Assembly (NCBI GenBank): GCA_964588305.1
Contig: CAZPOP010000004.1
Location: forward strand, 78,405-142,404
DNA from: SM1-73 sp964588305
Lineage (GTDB): Bacteria; Zixibacteria; MSB-5A5; SM1-73
Direction: 5' to 3'
Length of the DNA stretch: 64,000 nucleotides
A model generated the notes under the pieces. It did not search any database, was not told where the DNA came from, and was given only the letters and a program-made list of their open reading frames with translations. The first letter of the stretch is position 1, and the number at the start of each line of letters is the position of its first letter. The position numbers were made by a program, and so were the translations under genes. Of this stretch, positions 34,255 to 43,530 are shown one piece after another.

Positions 34255-35748
34255 TCAAGAACCTGCTTTCCGCGCAGATTTCCCGCCGGCTGATTTCCTT
34301 CTTCTTTCCGGCTCAAGGTACTCCTTATCCCAAATCTTATCAGTCAGTTGAGCCACCCTCTCTCCATAGCAAGTCAAACCTTCCACGAAGTCTGTTGATT
34401 TCAACGCCGCCTCCGCCTCAGGATTTATGGGCCGTGCGTTATGCTTTTTGACAATCTGGTAAAAATGCCGGTGGTGATCCCTTATTGGGCATGGTGTGAT
34501 TTCATTTCCCACCTGGTCAGGCGGTGCCATGTAACCGTAATCCTTCTGCCACTCTCTCACAGCCGTCAAAAAAGGAGACTGCAGAACGTCATTCAGGCTC
34601 TCTCCCCTTTTGTATACCTCGATAATATTGTCCGTGGAATAGGGAGTAAAGACACAGGGCATTATATTTCCATGCCAGTCTATGTAGAAATATCCGCCTG
34701 ATCTTCCGGCACAAAGGCAGCCGTCGCTTATGGCGCCGGAATTCCAGAAATCCGCAATAAATAGCCTGTCTTCCTCAATTAACTTCTGCTCTCTTAAGAA
34801 CATGTTGAGCCTCTGCTCCGGGCTGATCAGAAGATCTAAGGTGAACTTGCAACCGATAGGCATGTACTGAAAGATCCAGCCATAAACAGCTCCCTGCTGA
34901 TTGAAGCAAAAATCTATGAACTCATCTGAGAGCAAGAGTTCGGCATTACCCTTGGTGGCAGTCAATGATACACCAAAGGGTACGCCCACCTTTCTCAGAT
35001 TCTCAAAAGCTCTAAGGATTCTCTCGTAAACACCTTCCCCCCTTCTGGCATCTGTCTGCTCCTGGTATCCCTCTACCGATATTGCGGGAGTCACGTTGCC
35101 CAACTCCGCCATCCTCACTCCCCTTTTTTCATCAATTAACGTCCCATTGGTATAAATCAAGAAGTAGTTATCCATATGTTCTGCCGCTACGTCCAGAATA
35201 TCCTTGCCCTGGCTTTTCCACATGAACGGTTCCCCGCCGGAGATGACGGTGAAAAAGGAACCCCAGCTTTCGGTCTTGTCGGTGATTATGCGATCCAGTA
35301 TGTCATAGTCCAGCTTGTCGAAGTCCTGTCCCAGATCGCCGGCATAACAGTTTTCACAATGCAGATTGCAGGCACCGCCGGGACTTATGGTCAAAAAGCC
35401 GGGCGGACTCCAGCCATACTTCTCTCTGAAAGCATCGATCCTTTCTCCCCCTCCCAGGAATATGTTGCCCAAGAACACCTTCAAAAGCCCGCTTCTTACC
35501 TTGGGAGAAATTCTTTTGGCCTTCAAAGCTTTGTCTACCGCGTAAACTAAGTTGCGGGTAACGAGATATTTATCGTATTGTACTCTTCGAGGGCGCCCAA
35601 GGGGATTCACGTCAACAAACAGTTCGTAGAGCTTTTTATCGGCTTTCTTGAGCAAGACGCTGCGGATGAGACTGTGCGCCAAAGCGGTGTTAAGCAGTTT
35701 ATGAAAGGCGACAATCAGGAGTTCTTTTCTTTTCTGGACAAGATCCAT
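34255..35748 (-). CDS. Radical SAM/SPASM protein
   Basis: 497 residues. Radical SAM core (~110-330) with CNLHCENCYAG (CxxxCxxC), FFTVISGGEPFMW, YFLIYTNGTLIDE and TPAISVEGYQEQTDARRGEGVYERI, typical of PqqE/SPASM-like enzymes. The C-terminal SPASM part carries Cys residues in DGCLCAGRSGGYFYIDWHGNIMPCVFTPYS and ITPCPIRDHH. It probably carries auxiliary Fe-S clusters and modifies a peptide or a small substrate; no precursor peptide gene is visible nearby. GGAGGGGAG precedes the ATG. It stands alone. Confidence 0.88.
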   Translation of the reverse strand: MDLVQKRKELLIVAFHKLLNTALAHSLIRSVLLKKADKKLYELFVDVNPLGRPRRVQYDKYLVTRNLVYAVDKALKAKRISPKVRSGLLKVFLGNIFLGGGERIDAFREKYGWSPPGFLTISPGGACNLHCENCYAGDLGQDFDKLDYDILDRIITDKTESWGSFFTVISGGEPFMWKSQGKDILDVAAEHMDNYFLIYTNGTLIDEKRGVRMAELGNVTPAISVEGYQEQTDARRGEGVYERILRAFENLRKVGVPFGVSLTATKGNAELLLSDEFIDFCFNQQGAVYGWIFQYMPIGCKFTLDLLISPEQRLNMFLREQKLIEEDRLFIADFWNSGAISDGCLCAGRSGGYFYIDWHGNIMPCVFTPYSTDNIIEVYKRGESLNDVLQSPFLTAVREWQKDYGYMAPPDQVGNEITPCPIRDHHRHFYQIVKKHNARPINPEAEAALKSTDFVEGLTCYGERVAQLTDKIWDKEYLEPERRRKSAGGKSARKAGS

Positions 35749-35952
35749 GTCTCCCCTCCTCTTTTCTACTAGCGTCCACCCTTAATCTGAGCGTGGTGTC
35801 CTCACATGGTTTTTCGTCCTCCTGGCTGAGAACTTTTCCTCCCGCACATTGGACTTCAAATTTAGTCTAAAAAACAGACCCATAACGCAGGTTACCAAGG
35901 AGAAACCACAACAACTCAGATCTCTCTTGAGGTCACGTGTTGGCTCGAGGGA

Positions 35953-36702
35953 TCACTTCCCTTCTGCCTCACCGGTCATGGGCACGAACCGGACCGGGAT
36001 GTTCTTTTCTTTCTCTATTCCCTTTTCTGTTCTGGTCACGACCACAAGCTCCTGGAAAAGCTCCCCGACCGGTATGACCAGTTTTCCCCCGATCTTCAAC
36101 TGATCTACCAGTGGCTGCGGAATATGATCAGGCGCGGCGGTCACTATGACCGCATCAAAAGGAGCGTATTCTGTCCAACCCTGATAACCATCTGCGCACG
36201 TAACCGTGATGTTCTTGTATTCCATTTCCTTGAGTCTTTTTTCTGCCATTTCCGCGAGAGGGCAGATAATCTCTATGGTATAAACTTCTTTGGCGATTTC
36301 AGCCAAGATGGCGGACTGATAACCCGAACCGGTGCCAATCTCCAAGACCTTCTCCCCTCCTTTCAGACCCAACAATTCGGTCATCAGGGCAACAATGTAC
36401 GGCTGAGAGATGGTCTGTCCTTCTCCGATGGGAAGCGGGCCATCGGTGTAAGCAACCTCTCGCAGGCCCTCGGCAACGAAAAGATGGCGAGGCACCTTGC
36501 GTACGGCATCCAGGACCAGGTTATCCTTGACCCCTCTAGCCTGTATCTGGCTCTCCACCATCCTCTCCCTTCTCTCGGTATAGATTTCCTCTGGCGATTT
36601 CTCTTCTTTCATGTGCGGTTCCTTGTCTTTTGACTCCTTACAAGAGAAGGGAAGGAATAGAATCACCACTGCGGGCAACCAGAATAAACGTGCTTTGAAC
36701 AT
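35953..36702 (-). CDS. Exported protein-L-isoaspartate O-methyltransferase (PCMT) homologue
   Basis: 249 residues from ATG 36702 (a TTG two codons earlier is also open). The methyltransferase part (~45-245) is clearly PCMT: MVESQIQARGVKD, AVRKVPRHLFV, PIGEGQTISQPYIVALMTELL, VLEIGTGSGYQSAILAEIA and APFDAVIVTAAPDHIPQPLVDQLKIGGKLVIPVG. PCMT repairs isoaspartate in aged proteins, normally in the cytoplasm. Here the N-terminus is a signal peptide (LFWLPAVVILFLPFSC) ending in a Cys that may be lipidated, followed by a charged linker, so the enzyme is probably periplasmic. SAM supply there is unexplained. Confidence 0.88.
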   Translation of the reverse strand: MFKARLFWLPAVVILFLPFSCKESKDKEPHMKEEKSPEEIYTERRERMVESQIQARGVKDNLVLDAVRKVPRHLFVAEGLREVAYTDGPLPIGEGQTISQPYIVALMTELLGLKGGEKVLEIGTGSGYQSAILAEIAKEVYTIEIICPLAEMAEKRLKEMEYKNITVTCADGYQGWTEYAPFDAVIVTAAPDHIPQPLVDQLKIGGKLVIPVGELFQELVVVTRTEKGIEKEKNIPVRFVPMTGEAEGK

Positions 36703-37157
36703 AGCCAATCATCTTCCCAGACGGGCCTCCGTCCTTTTTCCGTTTGAAGTTTACGGTTAATTATAAATGAATTTCGTTGGGGTGTCAACAATTTATTTCT
36801 GGAGTGTCGAGCTTCAGCTTGACCAGCAATTTTCTACGATGCAAAGAGCTTCTGCCCCGTTCACCTAACGGTTCGACTTTGCTGACCGTCCTGTCTTCGA
36901 CCCTGAGGCTTCCTTCGATACTGAGTCTTCCCTCGACCCTGAGGTCTCGGGACCGAAGGGCAGGACGAAGTGCAGACCCGAAGGGAGCTTGTCGAAGGAA
37001 GGCGAACACTCGAGACTCTGGTGAGAAAACGAACCCCAATCCCGATGGACAGGGATTAGGGCCTTTGGTGTTATAGCTCGAACTGTGTCAGATAAAGGAT
37101 CTGTTACCCTGGAATCTATTGTCAGGGCTGAACGCCCTGCCCTATGACTCAGGAGTC
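36703..37157. other. Intergenic region with short repeats
   Basis: No credible gene. The stretch 36880-37010 is repetitive and yields a fake repeat-protein frame. The flanks show no promoter I can defend. Confidence 0.5.
36880..37010. repeat. Short imperfect direct repeats (TTCGA.CCTGAGG type)
   Basis: Units resembling CTTCGACCCTGAGGCTTC are repeated about three times (36896-36945), followed by GACCGAAGGGCAGGACGAAG and related pieces. This kind of low-complexity intergenic repeat is common in environmental genomes. Confidence 0.5.
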
Positions 37158-39329
37158 TTATCCGGAAAGCATCTCTCTGAGTTCTGATTCCGTGAAATCG
37201 CTCTTGCCTTGGTCTGAAATCTCGATGGCTCTTCCCTTAAGCAGGAATATGACGTTGTCTCCCAGAGCCAAGTATTTGCCTATTTCCGGGACTCGTGTGA
37301 GGAGCTTGAAATAAGCCTGGCTGAATCTTTCCAATTTGAAGGTTTCCAGCTTGCCTTCGTATTCGCCGTCCACCCACAGCCCGTTTTTGTTGAAGAAGGT
37401 TTTGGTTCCGGCTTGAGCTACTCTCTCTATTTTTCTCTCTTTACCTTCGGCGTCGAAATAGGTCATCATTGGCGCCTGGGCTTTTTTGGCCTCGCCCAAA
37501 GTTCTGGCCTGTCCCACTGCACCTCGTCCAACCTGTTCTTTCGAAAGCCTTCGGATACTTTGGACGGCGTCAAGAGCAAGTTCTTCATGAGCTAATCGAT
37601 AATCTGCATCGATCAGAAAAGAGGTATACTGGTTAATGATTCCATATTTCTTGGAGAGTCGAACCACCTCGTCGATCAACTCCTCGTTTTCACCATGAAG
37701 CCTCAGCTCGTCGATCAGATAGCCGATTCTTCTGGTTGCCCAAAGCCTGGGGATAAAATCGTTCCTTTCATCGGGAGAGAAATTCACCTCAAAAGTCATT
37801 CTTTTACGGGTTTCCCCGGTTGCCCCTGAAAGAGTTATCGCCGAGCTTCCCTGGCCATTGTGTTTTCCCAAGAGCAGAATCTGTGAGCCTTTGAAAATAT
37901 CGGGAAGCTCTTTGGGATAAATGTCATAGGTTTTCACGCTGCCGAACGAGAGCTTGACGTCCGTCAAGATCGGGTGGGAGACCTTCTTGTAGAAGCTGGA
38001 AACCTTAACCTCTATATCTTCGTCCGGGCTGACGTAATCGGATGTGGCGTGATTGTCCTGGGCCAGCTTATCCAGAAAATGAGCGTTGACGTCATACCCT
38101 ACGCCGAAAACGAATATCCGGACCCCGCCCGTGTTGTCATCCTTCACGTTCTGCAGAATGTTCTTTATGTCGGTGACTCCGACCGTGGGCAAGCCATCGG
38201 TCAGAAAGATAACAAAAGACGTTTTGTTTTCAGAATCAATCTGGTCAACCCCGGTCAAAAGAGCCTCGTTGATATTTGTTCCACCGTCAGCTTCGCAAGC
38301 TTCCACAAATCCCTTGGCATCTCTTACATTTTCACGGGTAGCTTGCAGGGGACGCTCTTTGAAACTCCTGACCTGGTCATCAAAATCGATAACGTTGAAC
38401 CGGTCATCCGGATTCAGGCTATTCAAACAAAAGGCCAGAGCTCCCTTGGCTTGCTCTATCTTTTCCCCTTTCATGCTCCCGGAGGTGTCCAGGATGAACA
38501 CGATTTCCTTCCTCAAAGTCTTGTCCGCCGGCACCTCCACCTGGGGAGAGATCATTGCCAGGAAATAACGCTGGTGGTCTTCGTCTTCAAAGGGAAGCAG
38601 ATCGAAACCGATATCCTCTTCCGATACGGTATAGTAAAGGAGGGAATCCTTGTCCGGCCTGGTGTTTTCCTCGACATAAGTCACCCTGGCCTTGTGATCG
38701 TTCTCCTTGTCAATTCTTACATTGTGCGAAGGAGAGTATATGTTCTTTATGGGCTGATTGGAATGTATCTGGACGGTGAGCTTCACGCTTTGCAGGGGGT
38801 CTTTGGAGAACTTCTCGGTATTCAAGGTGTACCGATAGCCGCAAATTCCCCCATTCAACCTCAACATTTCTGAATAGTCCAATTTGATGCGAGTCTCACC
38901 GTGCGCGGGAATGGGGTAGACTCTCGCTTTGAACATCCCATCTTTGAAATATTCCAGAAGAGCCGGGTCTCTTTTCCTGCGGACAATGTCCTCATAAATC
39001 CTTCTGGCTTCTTGCCGATCTAAAATCTCACCTTTGATCTCCTCTCCCCCTATATACATGGAGAATTTGGAGATGGAGGCATCCTCGGAAATCGGAAATA
39101 TATAAGTTCCTTCGATGTCTCGATGGAAGTTGTTTATGAAAACTTGGTCCACCGCAGTCTGCGCAATTTGATTGTCGATGTTGATGTCCACGTGATGATA
39201 CTTGATGGAAAGATTCGGGGGGAAAGGTTCGCGGGGGCGAGGCGGCATGGGAATGATGAAACCGTCCGCCAGGGCATTTGATCCTAGAATCAAGACCAGA
39301 GCCAGTGTCAACAAGCATCCTCTTTTCAT
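37158..39329 (-). CDS. VIT/VWA-domain exported protein (inter-alpha-trypsin inhibitor-like)
   Basis: 723 residues. Signal peptide (~1-22, LLTLALVLILGSNALA), VIT domain (~40-165, VDQVFINNFHRDIEGTYIFPI, IKGEILDRQEARRIYEDIVRRKRDPALLEYF), then a VWA domain (~275-450) with an intact MIDAS, FILDTSGSMKGEK, and FLTDGLPTVGVTD. The C-terminus (~500-720) is mixed and ends in a region about the normal growth of similar proteins. Such proteins are extracytoplasmic adhesion or scaffold proteins. AAAAGGAGG precedes the ATG. It lies downstream of an ECF sigma/anti-sigma pair, which may control it. Confidence 0.9.
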   Translation of the reverse strand: MKRGCLLTLALVLILGSNALADGFIIPMPPRPREPFPPNLSIKYHHVDINIDNQIAQTAVDQVFINNFHRDIEGTYIFPISEDASISKFSMYIGGEEIKGEILDRQEARRIYEDIVRRKRDPALLEYFKDGMFKARVYPIPAHGETRIKLDYSEMLRLNGGICGYRYTLNTEKFSKDPLQSVKLTVQIHSNQPIKNIYSPSHNVRIDKENDHKARVTYVEENTRPDKDSLLYYTVSEEDIGFDLLPFEDEDHQRYFLAMISPQVEVPADKTLRKEIVFILDTSGSMKGEKIEQAKGALAFCLNSLNPDDRFNVIDFDDQVRSFKERPLQATRENVRDAKGFVEACEADGGTNINEALLTGVDQIDSENKTSFVIFLTDGLPTVGVTDIKNILQNVKDDNTGGVRIFVFGVGYDVNAHFLDKLAQDNHATSDYVSPDEDIEVKVSSFYKKVSHPILTDVKLSFGSVKTYDIYPKELPDIFKGSQILLLGKHNGQGSSAITLSGATGETRKRMTFEVNFSPDERNDFIPRLWATRRIGYLIDELRLHGENEELIDEVVRLSKKYGIINQYTSFLIDADYRLAHEELALDAVQSIRRLSKEQVGRGAVGQARTLGEAKKAQAPMMTYFDAEGKERKIERVAQAGTKTFFNKNGLWVDGEYEGKLETFKLERFSQAYFKLLTRVPEIGKYLALGDNVIFLLKGRAIEISDQGKSDFTESELREMLSG

Positions 39330-39418
39330 GACAACCTCCTTTTGAGGTTAAGAGTTCAGAGTTCAACGTCAATTCTAATTCTGATACAAGTCATGAAAAG
39401 AAATATTCCCGACGGTCT

Positions 39419-40627
39419 TTATTTTTCTTTTAGTGCTTTCAATTGTTTTAGCTTTTTGTTCAGTTCTTCTTTGGTTTTTGGGTCTGCGACCTGCTTTTCG
39501 TATTTATCTAAGAGTTCAATTCCATTTAGGAGATCAGATTCATCCTGGGTGAGTTTGCTCAAAAGATGATAACCGATTGCTACCTGCAGGTATGCTTCAT
39601 TTGCCAGAGAATCTCCGGGATTTTGTTCTATATATCTGCTCCAGGTCTCTATGGCTCTTCTTAGCACATCTTCCTGCAGAAGCGTATCCTCATCGGCGAT
39701 CTCCGGGACCTTTTCATCATCTATAACATAGTAATTCCTGACAGAAGCAGTTTCGGCAGTACGGTCGAAATCCAAGTGAGAGGGTGCTCTTGCCGCCGTC
39801 TTCGTTATCCCTTTCCGGTGAATCTCCTCTGTATCCTTAGCTTCGTGTTCAGGCGGGACCGCCTTCCCTGATCTCTTTCCTTCTGCTTCTGTACCCACTC
39901 CAATCGACTGAGTTTCCGTCGACAAGATGTCCTCTTTTGGTTTCGCCTTTTCAGCTATTGTTTCGACTTTGGGAATGCCCCTGGCAGCTTGGGTTTTGTC
40001 TGGTTCTTTGCCAGGAGGGGCAAACTCTTTTTTCTTCTTAACCTCTTGTTCTAACGAAGGACTGGGAGTAGTCTTTACCTCATCGGCAATTTCGGGAGAC
40101 ACACTCTTTTCCATTTCATCCCGGGAAAGCAGTCGTTTCTCTTCCTTCTTGGCTTTTTCCTCTGGCGGCACAGTCTCCTTTGCCACTTCAGGGGCATGGA
40201 GGACAGGGGCTTTTGTGTCTTCCATCCGTGGCTCAGTCGGTACGATTTCCTTGCCTCGATAATCAACGTAGAGTTTTCCCACCATGAAGACCAAAACCAC
40301 GGAGATCACTCCCGCAGCAACCTTGACCTTCAGCGGAGAAAAAGTGAAGATTTTCTGAAAGAAGCTCTTCAGTTTGAATGAAAAGGATTCTTCCTGTTGG
40401 GCAACAATCCTTTCCCTTACCCTGCTGGAAAAGGTATCCCAGTACTCCTGAGAGGGCTCCTTGATTCTTATTCCTCTTGCGCCTTTCTCTATGGATTCCA
40501 AGAGAGCCAGCTTTTCTTTGCATCTCTTGCAGGTTGAGAGATGTTTCTCCAACTCCTCCTTTTTCTCTTCATCTATCCGTCTGTCCAAGAAGAGACAAAT
40601 CAACTCGTCGAAATCATCACATTTCAA
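39419..40627 (-). CDS. Membrane anti-sigma factor with zinc-finger (zf-HC2) domain
   Basis: The anti-sigma domain is at the N-terminus (CDDFDELICLFLDRRIDEEKKEELEKHLSTCKRCKEKL, with the H-x3-C-x2-C zinc motif). One membrane helix follows (~105-125, VAAGVISVVLVFMVGKLYV). A long polar, Lys/Glu/Pro-rich region continues to ~300, and a TPR-like helical C-terminus (~330-400) lies in the periplasm. It should hold the ECF sigma encoded just upstream. I prefer TTG 40627 as start (AGGTGA five bases upstream); GTG 40636 is the alternative. Confidence 0.87.
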   Translation of the reverse strand: MKCDDFDELICLFLDRRIDEEKKEELEKHLSTCKRCKEKLALLESIEKGARGIRIKEPSQEYWDTFSSRVRERIVAQQEESFSFKLKSFFQKIFTFSPLKVKVAAGVISVVLVFMVGKLYVDYRGKEIVPTEPRMEDTKAPVLHAPEVAKETVPPEEKAKKEEKRLLSRDEMEKSVSPEIADEVKTTPSPSLEQEVKKKKEFAPPGKEPDKTQAARGIPKVETIAEKAKPKEDILSTETQSIGVGTEAEGKRSGKAVPPEHEAKDTEEIHRKGITKTAARAPSHLDFDRTAETASVRNYYVIDDEKVPEIADEDTLLQEDVLRRAIETWSRYIEQNPGDSLANEAYLQVAIGYHLLSKLTQDESDLLNGIELLDKYEKQVADPKTKEELNKKLKQLKALKEK

Positions 40628-40771
40628 TTTGGTCACCTATTGTATTTCACGTCTTGCGGTCGATGATATCGAAGCTCATAACGAAGCTCGCTATCGAGAG
40701 AGTCGATCCTCGAAAGTCTGTTTTCAGGCTTCAATATCAGCTCCGCAAGCGTCAAATGAATCTCTTCGAAT

Positions 40772-41353
40772 TCATTCCTGCAAAATGTCATCTTTTAATA
40801 CCGCCTGTAATCTCTCCCTCGCTCTGAAAAGACGAGACATCACCGTTCCCAATGATATTTTCAAAGCCTGAGCGATCTGCTCATAGCTCAAATCTTCATA
40901 GACTCTTAATACAAAAACTGCCTTGTATTTCGGCGGTAAAAGGTCGATGGCCTCCTCGATTTTCGTATATTGTTCCTTTTTGACCAAAAGACTTAACGGG
41001 TCTTCATTAGTGGTTTGCTTTTCTAAAGGGCTAGTCTCCTCCTCAAATTGGCTTTCGGAAATCACGAATTTTTGTCTTTTAAGGTAATTTATACTCAAGT
41101 TCATGCATATTTTATACAACCAGGTATAGAAAGCATACCCTAACTTGAAAGACTTAATCGACGAATAAGCCTTTATGAAGGTCTCTTGTGCGATATCATC
41201 CGCCGCGTCGTGGTTTTTCAACATACGACAGGCCAGACGGTACACCCTCCTCTGATACTTTTTCACCAAAAGGTCGAATGAATACAAATCACCTTTTTGA
41301 GCCTCGGCGATTAATGTTTGATCATCCTCGATTTTAAGCTCGGGCTCCACCAT
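40772..41353 (-). CDS. ECF RNA polymerase sigma factor (RpoE-like)
   Basis: About 193 residues. Sigma region 2 (FDLLVKKYQRRVYRLACRMLKNHDAADDIAQETFIKAYSSI) and region 4 (LPPKYKAVFVLRVYEDLSYEQIAQALKISLGTVMSRLFRARERL) are typical of ECF sigma-E-like factors. It directs an envelope-stress-type regulon. The anti-sigma gene follows 144 bp downstream and the VIT/VWA gene after that. I chose ATG 41353; a GTG four codons earlier is possible. Confidence 0.93.
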   Translation of the reverse strand: MVEPELKIEDDQTLIAEAQKGDLYSFDLLVKKYQRRVYRLACRMLKNHDAADDIAQETFIKAYSSIKSFKLGYAFYTWLYKICMNLSINYLKRQKFVISESQFEEETSPLEKQTTNEDPLSLLVKKEQYTKIEEAIDLLPPKYKAVFVLRVYEDLSYEQIAQALKISLGTVMSRLFRARERLQAVLKDDILQE

Positions 41354-41447
41354 CGACCCTTCCACTAAGAGAATACAACTGGGTTTGGAGATTATTCCCT
41401 GGTTTTTAGAGGGATCTTTTTAGGGATACATTGGCTATCGCTATCTG

Positions 41448-42434
41448 TCACAAATGGCATAGCTTGTAAACCAAGATTTCCATCAAAATCCCGTCGGGCA
41501 TCAGGCTTGATCTCAAACCGACATCGGTTTGATACAGCAGGACGAGGCCCCTTTCCAATTCTTCCTGGCTGAAATTTCCTGCCTGACTCGGATATTTTTT
41601 GACGAAATAGGGATGGACCTTAAGAATTGAGGCAAGAGATGCACCCTTCTGGGGGACAAAGTTTTTTGTCCTAATCAACCTTTCTAAATGTTCAGCCAAC
41701 CTGAAAATCACCGTCCCCGGTTTTTCTCCGAGTAAGAAAACCTCTTTTAGGATTTCTAATGCTTTTCTGCACTGTCTCTCCCCGATGGCGTCGTTCAGTT
41801 GGAAGATATTATAGTTCTTGGACTGACCCACCACCAATTCTGCGTCAGAAGAGCTAATCCTTTCCTGATCGCCTACGTACATGACCAATTTCTCAATTTC
41901 GGAGGCGAGATCGGAGAGGTTATTCCCCACGTAATTGTGTAGAATCTGCAGTGCTCCTGTTTCTATCCTCTTCCCGTATTCTTTGACTTTGGCTTGAACC
42001 CATGCTGGAATCTGATCGTCGTACAATCGCCGGAAATCAACCGTGGTGGCAAGCTTATCCAGGGCCGAATAAAACTTCGTTTTGGAGGTCAGTTTTGGAG
42101 AGATCAGTATCAGGCAGGTGAAATGGGGGAGTTTGGGGAGATAAGACAAAAGAACATCTTTGTAAAATGGTGAGAGCTTGTGGATATCGAAGACCACCAA
42201 CAACCGCTTTTCTGAATTGATGGGCAAAGTGGAAGCCTCATTTATGATCTCCACCGCACTCGTTTCGGAACCGTACAGCAAACTCAGATTGAAGCTTTTT
42301 AGATCGTGGGGGATTAGAATCGAAGATATCTTTCTCCAAGCTTCCTCCTTTAGGAAATCCTCCTCACCGGTGAAGTGATACAAAGTATCTATCTTGCCCG
42401 CTTTTATTCTATTTACCAGTTCAGGATATTTCAT
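41448..42434 (-). CDS. holA: DNA polymerase III delta subunit
   Basis: 328 residues, normal for HolA. Features: YHFTGEEDFLKEEAWRKI near the N-terminus, LLVVFDIHKLSPFYKDVLLSYL, FTCLILISPKLTSKTKFYSAL, an ALQILHNYVGNNLSDLASEIEKLVMYVGD segment, and a C-terminal collar domain with FQLNDAIGERQCRKALEILKEVFLLGE. It opens the sliding clamp as part of the clamp loader. The delta subunit has no Walker motif, and none is seen. Confidence 0.92.
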   Translation of the reverse strand: MKYPELVNRIKAGKIDTLYHFTGEEDFLKEEAWRKISSILIPHDLKSFNLSLLYGSETSAVEIINEASTLPINSEKRLLVVFDIHKLSPFYKDVLLSYLPKLPHFTCLILISPKLTSKTKFYSALDKLATTVDFRRLYDDQIPAWVQAKVKEYGKRIETGALQILHNYVGNNLSDLASEIEKLVMYVGDQERISSSDAELVVGQSKNYNIFQLNDAIGERQCRKALEILKEVFLLGEKPGTVIFRLAEHLERLIRTKNFVPQKGASLASILKVHPYFVKKYPSQAGNFSQEELERGLVLLYQTDVGLRSSLMPDGILMEILVYKLCHL

Positions 42435-42610
42435 CTTTGAGTTATCGCCAAGGAGAATTTCGATGGATTGACAAGTTGAAATCCTTACGGATTCACCGTG
42501 AACGGATTAACTCCTTTCATCGGAGAGTCGAGGTGCAAACCCTTTAATCGACCCTGCAAAATCCCCGATGCGCAGATTGGAAATTAGGGAAAGGCGGTGC
42601 TGTTGTCAAC

Positions 42611-42648
42611 AAAAAAAGAGCCCCCGGGGACGGGTGGAGGCTCTTTTG
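42611..42648 (-). terminator. Bidirectional Rho-independent terminator
   Basis: AAAAGAGCC ... GGCTCTTTT flanking a GC-rich loop, with T-runs on both strands. In minus sense it ends the RNase H-fold gene (CAAAAGAGCC, loop, GGGCTCTTTTTTT). Confidence 0.85.
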
Positions 42649-42676
42649 GGCAGAAGGGGATGCAGGTGAGTTTTGT

Positions 42677-43051
42677 CTATTTAAGAGTCAGCTCATTTTG
42701 AGCCGGGTTTTCATTCTGAGGAATCCAACTCAAGCTGTAAGGGATTCTGTCTTTGTAGACCAAAGCCATATTTCGATAAGGTTCCAACCTTTTATCGCAA
42801 AACATCTGTCGGTTGACTTGATTTACCACAAGAAAGCTATCTCCAAAGATCTCCACAGTTTTGTTCTTGAAAAGATGAGGATTTATCTCAATGAATTCAA
42901 GTAATGCCAGAAGGCCAGCATACTCACATTCTTGAGCGCCTCCCTTAAACTGAGCTCTGAATACGATTCCTAAATCCGGGATGGTGAAGGAGACCACGCC
43001 ATTATGCGCCTTTTCTTCATCTCTGATCCTTCCGTAAAAGAAGCACTGCAT
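42677..43051 (-). CDS. RNase H-fold protein lacking catalytic acids
   Basis: 124 residues. The fold is recognisable from ECEYAGLLALLEFIEI (helix with the Glu-48-equivalent), VEIFGDSFLVVNQVN (Asp-70-equivalent) and WIPQNENPAQNELTL (the family WV..H.G...NE end). The first catalytic Asp position is replaced (FFYGRIRDEE) and the terminal Asp after NE is missing, so RNase H activity is doubtful. It could bind nucleic acid. AAGGAGG precedes the ATG. It has its own terminator. Confidence 0.75.
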   Translation of the reverse strand: MQCFFYGRIRDEEKAHNGVVSFTIPDLGIVFRAQFKGGAQECEYAGLLALLEFIEINPHLFKNKTVEIFGDSFLVVNQVNRQMFCDKRLEPYRNMALVYKDRIPYSLSWIPQNENPAQNELTLK

Positions 43052-43324
43052 TTTCGCCTCCTTATCGATTAGCCCGTGATCTAACCTCCTTTTTCCAGCT
43101 TTTCAACTTTTAGAATGAGCAAAATATATGCCACCAGACTCGGACGGTATCCAAAATGAAGAGAGGACAAAAAACGAGGTAACAAAGCAGGGACTATTAA
43201 AGGTTCGCAGTCATAACTGCTTGAAATCTAAGGGATACTGAAGTCGCACGAGTAGAATGTCCTTAACAGAGGTAGAGTGAATAAATCAAGCTGGGTTTAT
43301 TGGCAGGGATGGAAGCAGGTTTCT

Positions 43325-43530
43325 TGCGCAAACTCTTTCATACTTAACGCAACAGCTTACACTCTCATACAAGCTTTCTTCCAAAAGCGCCGGATGCGGT
43401 TTCGGGCCGGTCAAACTCTCTCGAAGGGATCAAAGAGTTTCTTGTACTCCTGCAGAGCGAATCTGTCGGTCATTCCTGCGATGTAATCGCAGACCAACTG
43501 CATCTTGTTTTCCTCTATCGTCAAATCCGT
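43325..43530 (-). pseudogene. Displaced copy of the dgt 3' end and its downstream flank
   Basis: 43411-43508 encodes the last 32 codons of dgt on the minus strand (KMQLVCDYIAGM ... LFDPFERV stop), 31 of 32 residues identical to the intact gene at 48762. I count seven base differences in those codons, six synonymous. Upstream the homology fades (TIEENK vs KIKEEDQ). Similarity also continues into the non-coding flank (43325-43400 resembles 48706-48760). The fragment lies on the far side of the secretin cassette from intact dgt. Confidence 0.85.

Noticed and set aside
36785..37039. Minus-strand frame with LRVEGRLSIEGSLRVED pattern
   Set aside because: The repeats come from short intergenic DNA repeats; no start signal or conservation seen.
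37974..38873. Plus-strand frame of 299 codons opposite the VIT/VWA gene
   Set aside because: Antisense of a gene with intact VWA motifs; no ribosome site or family.
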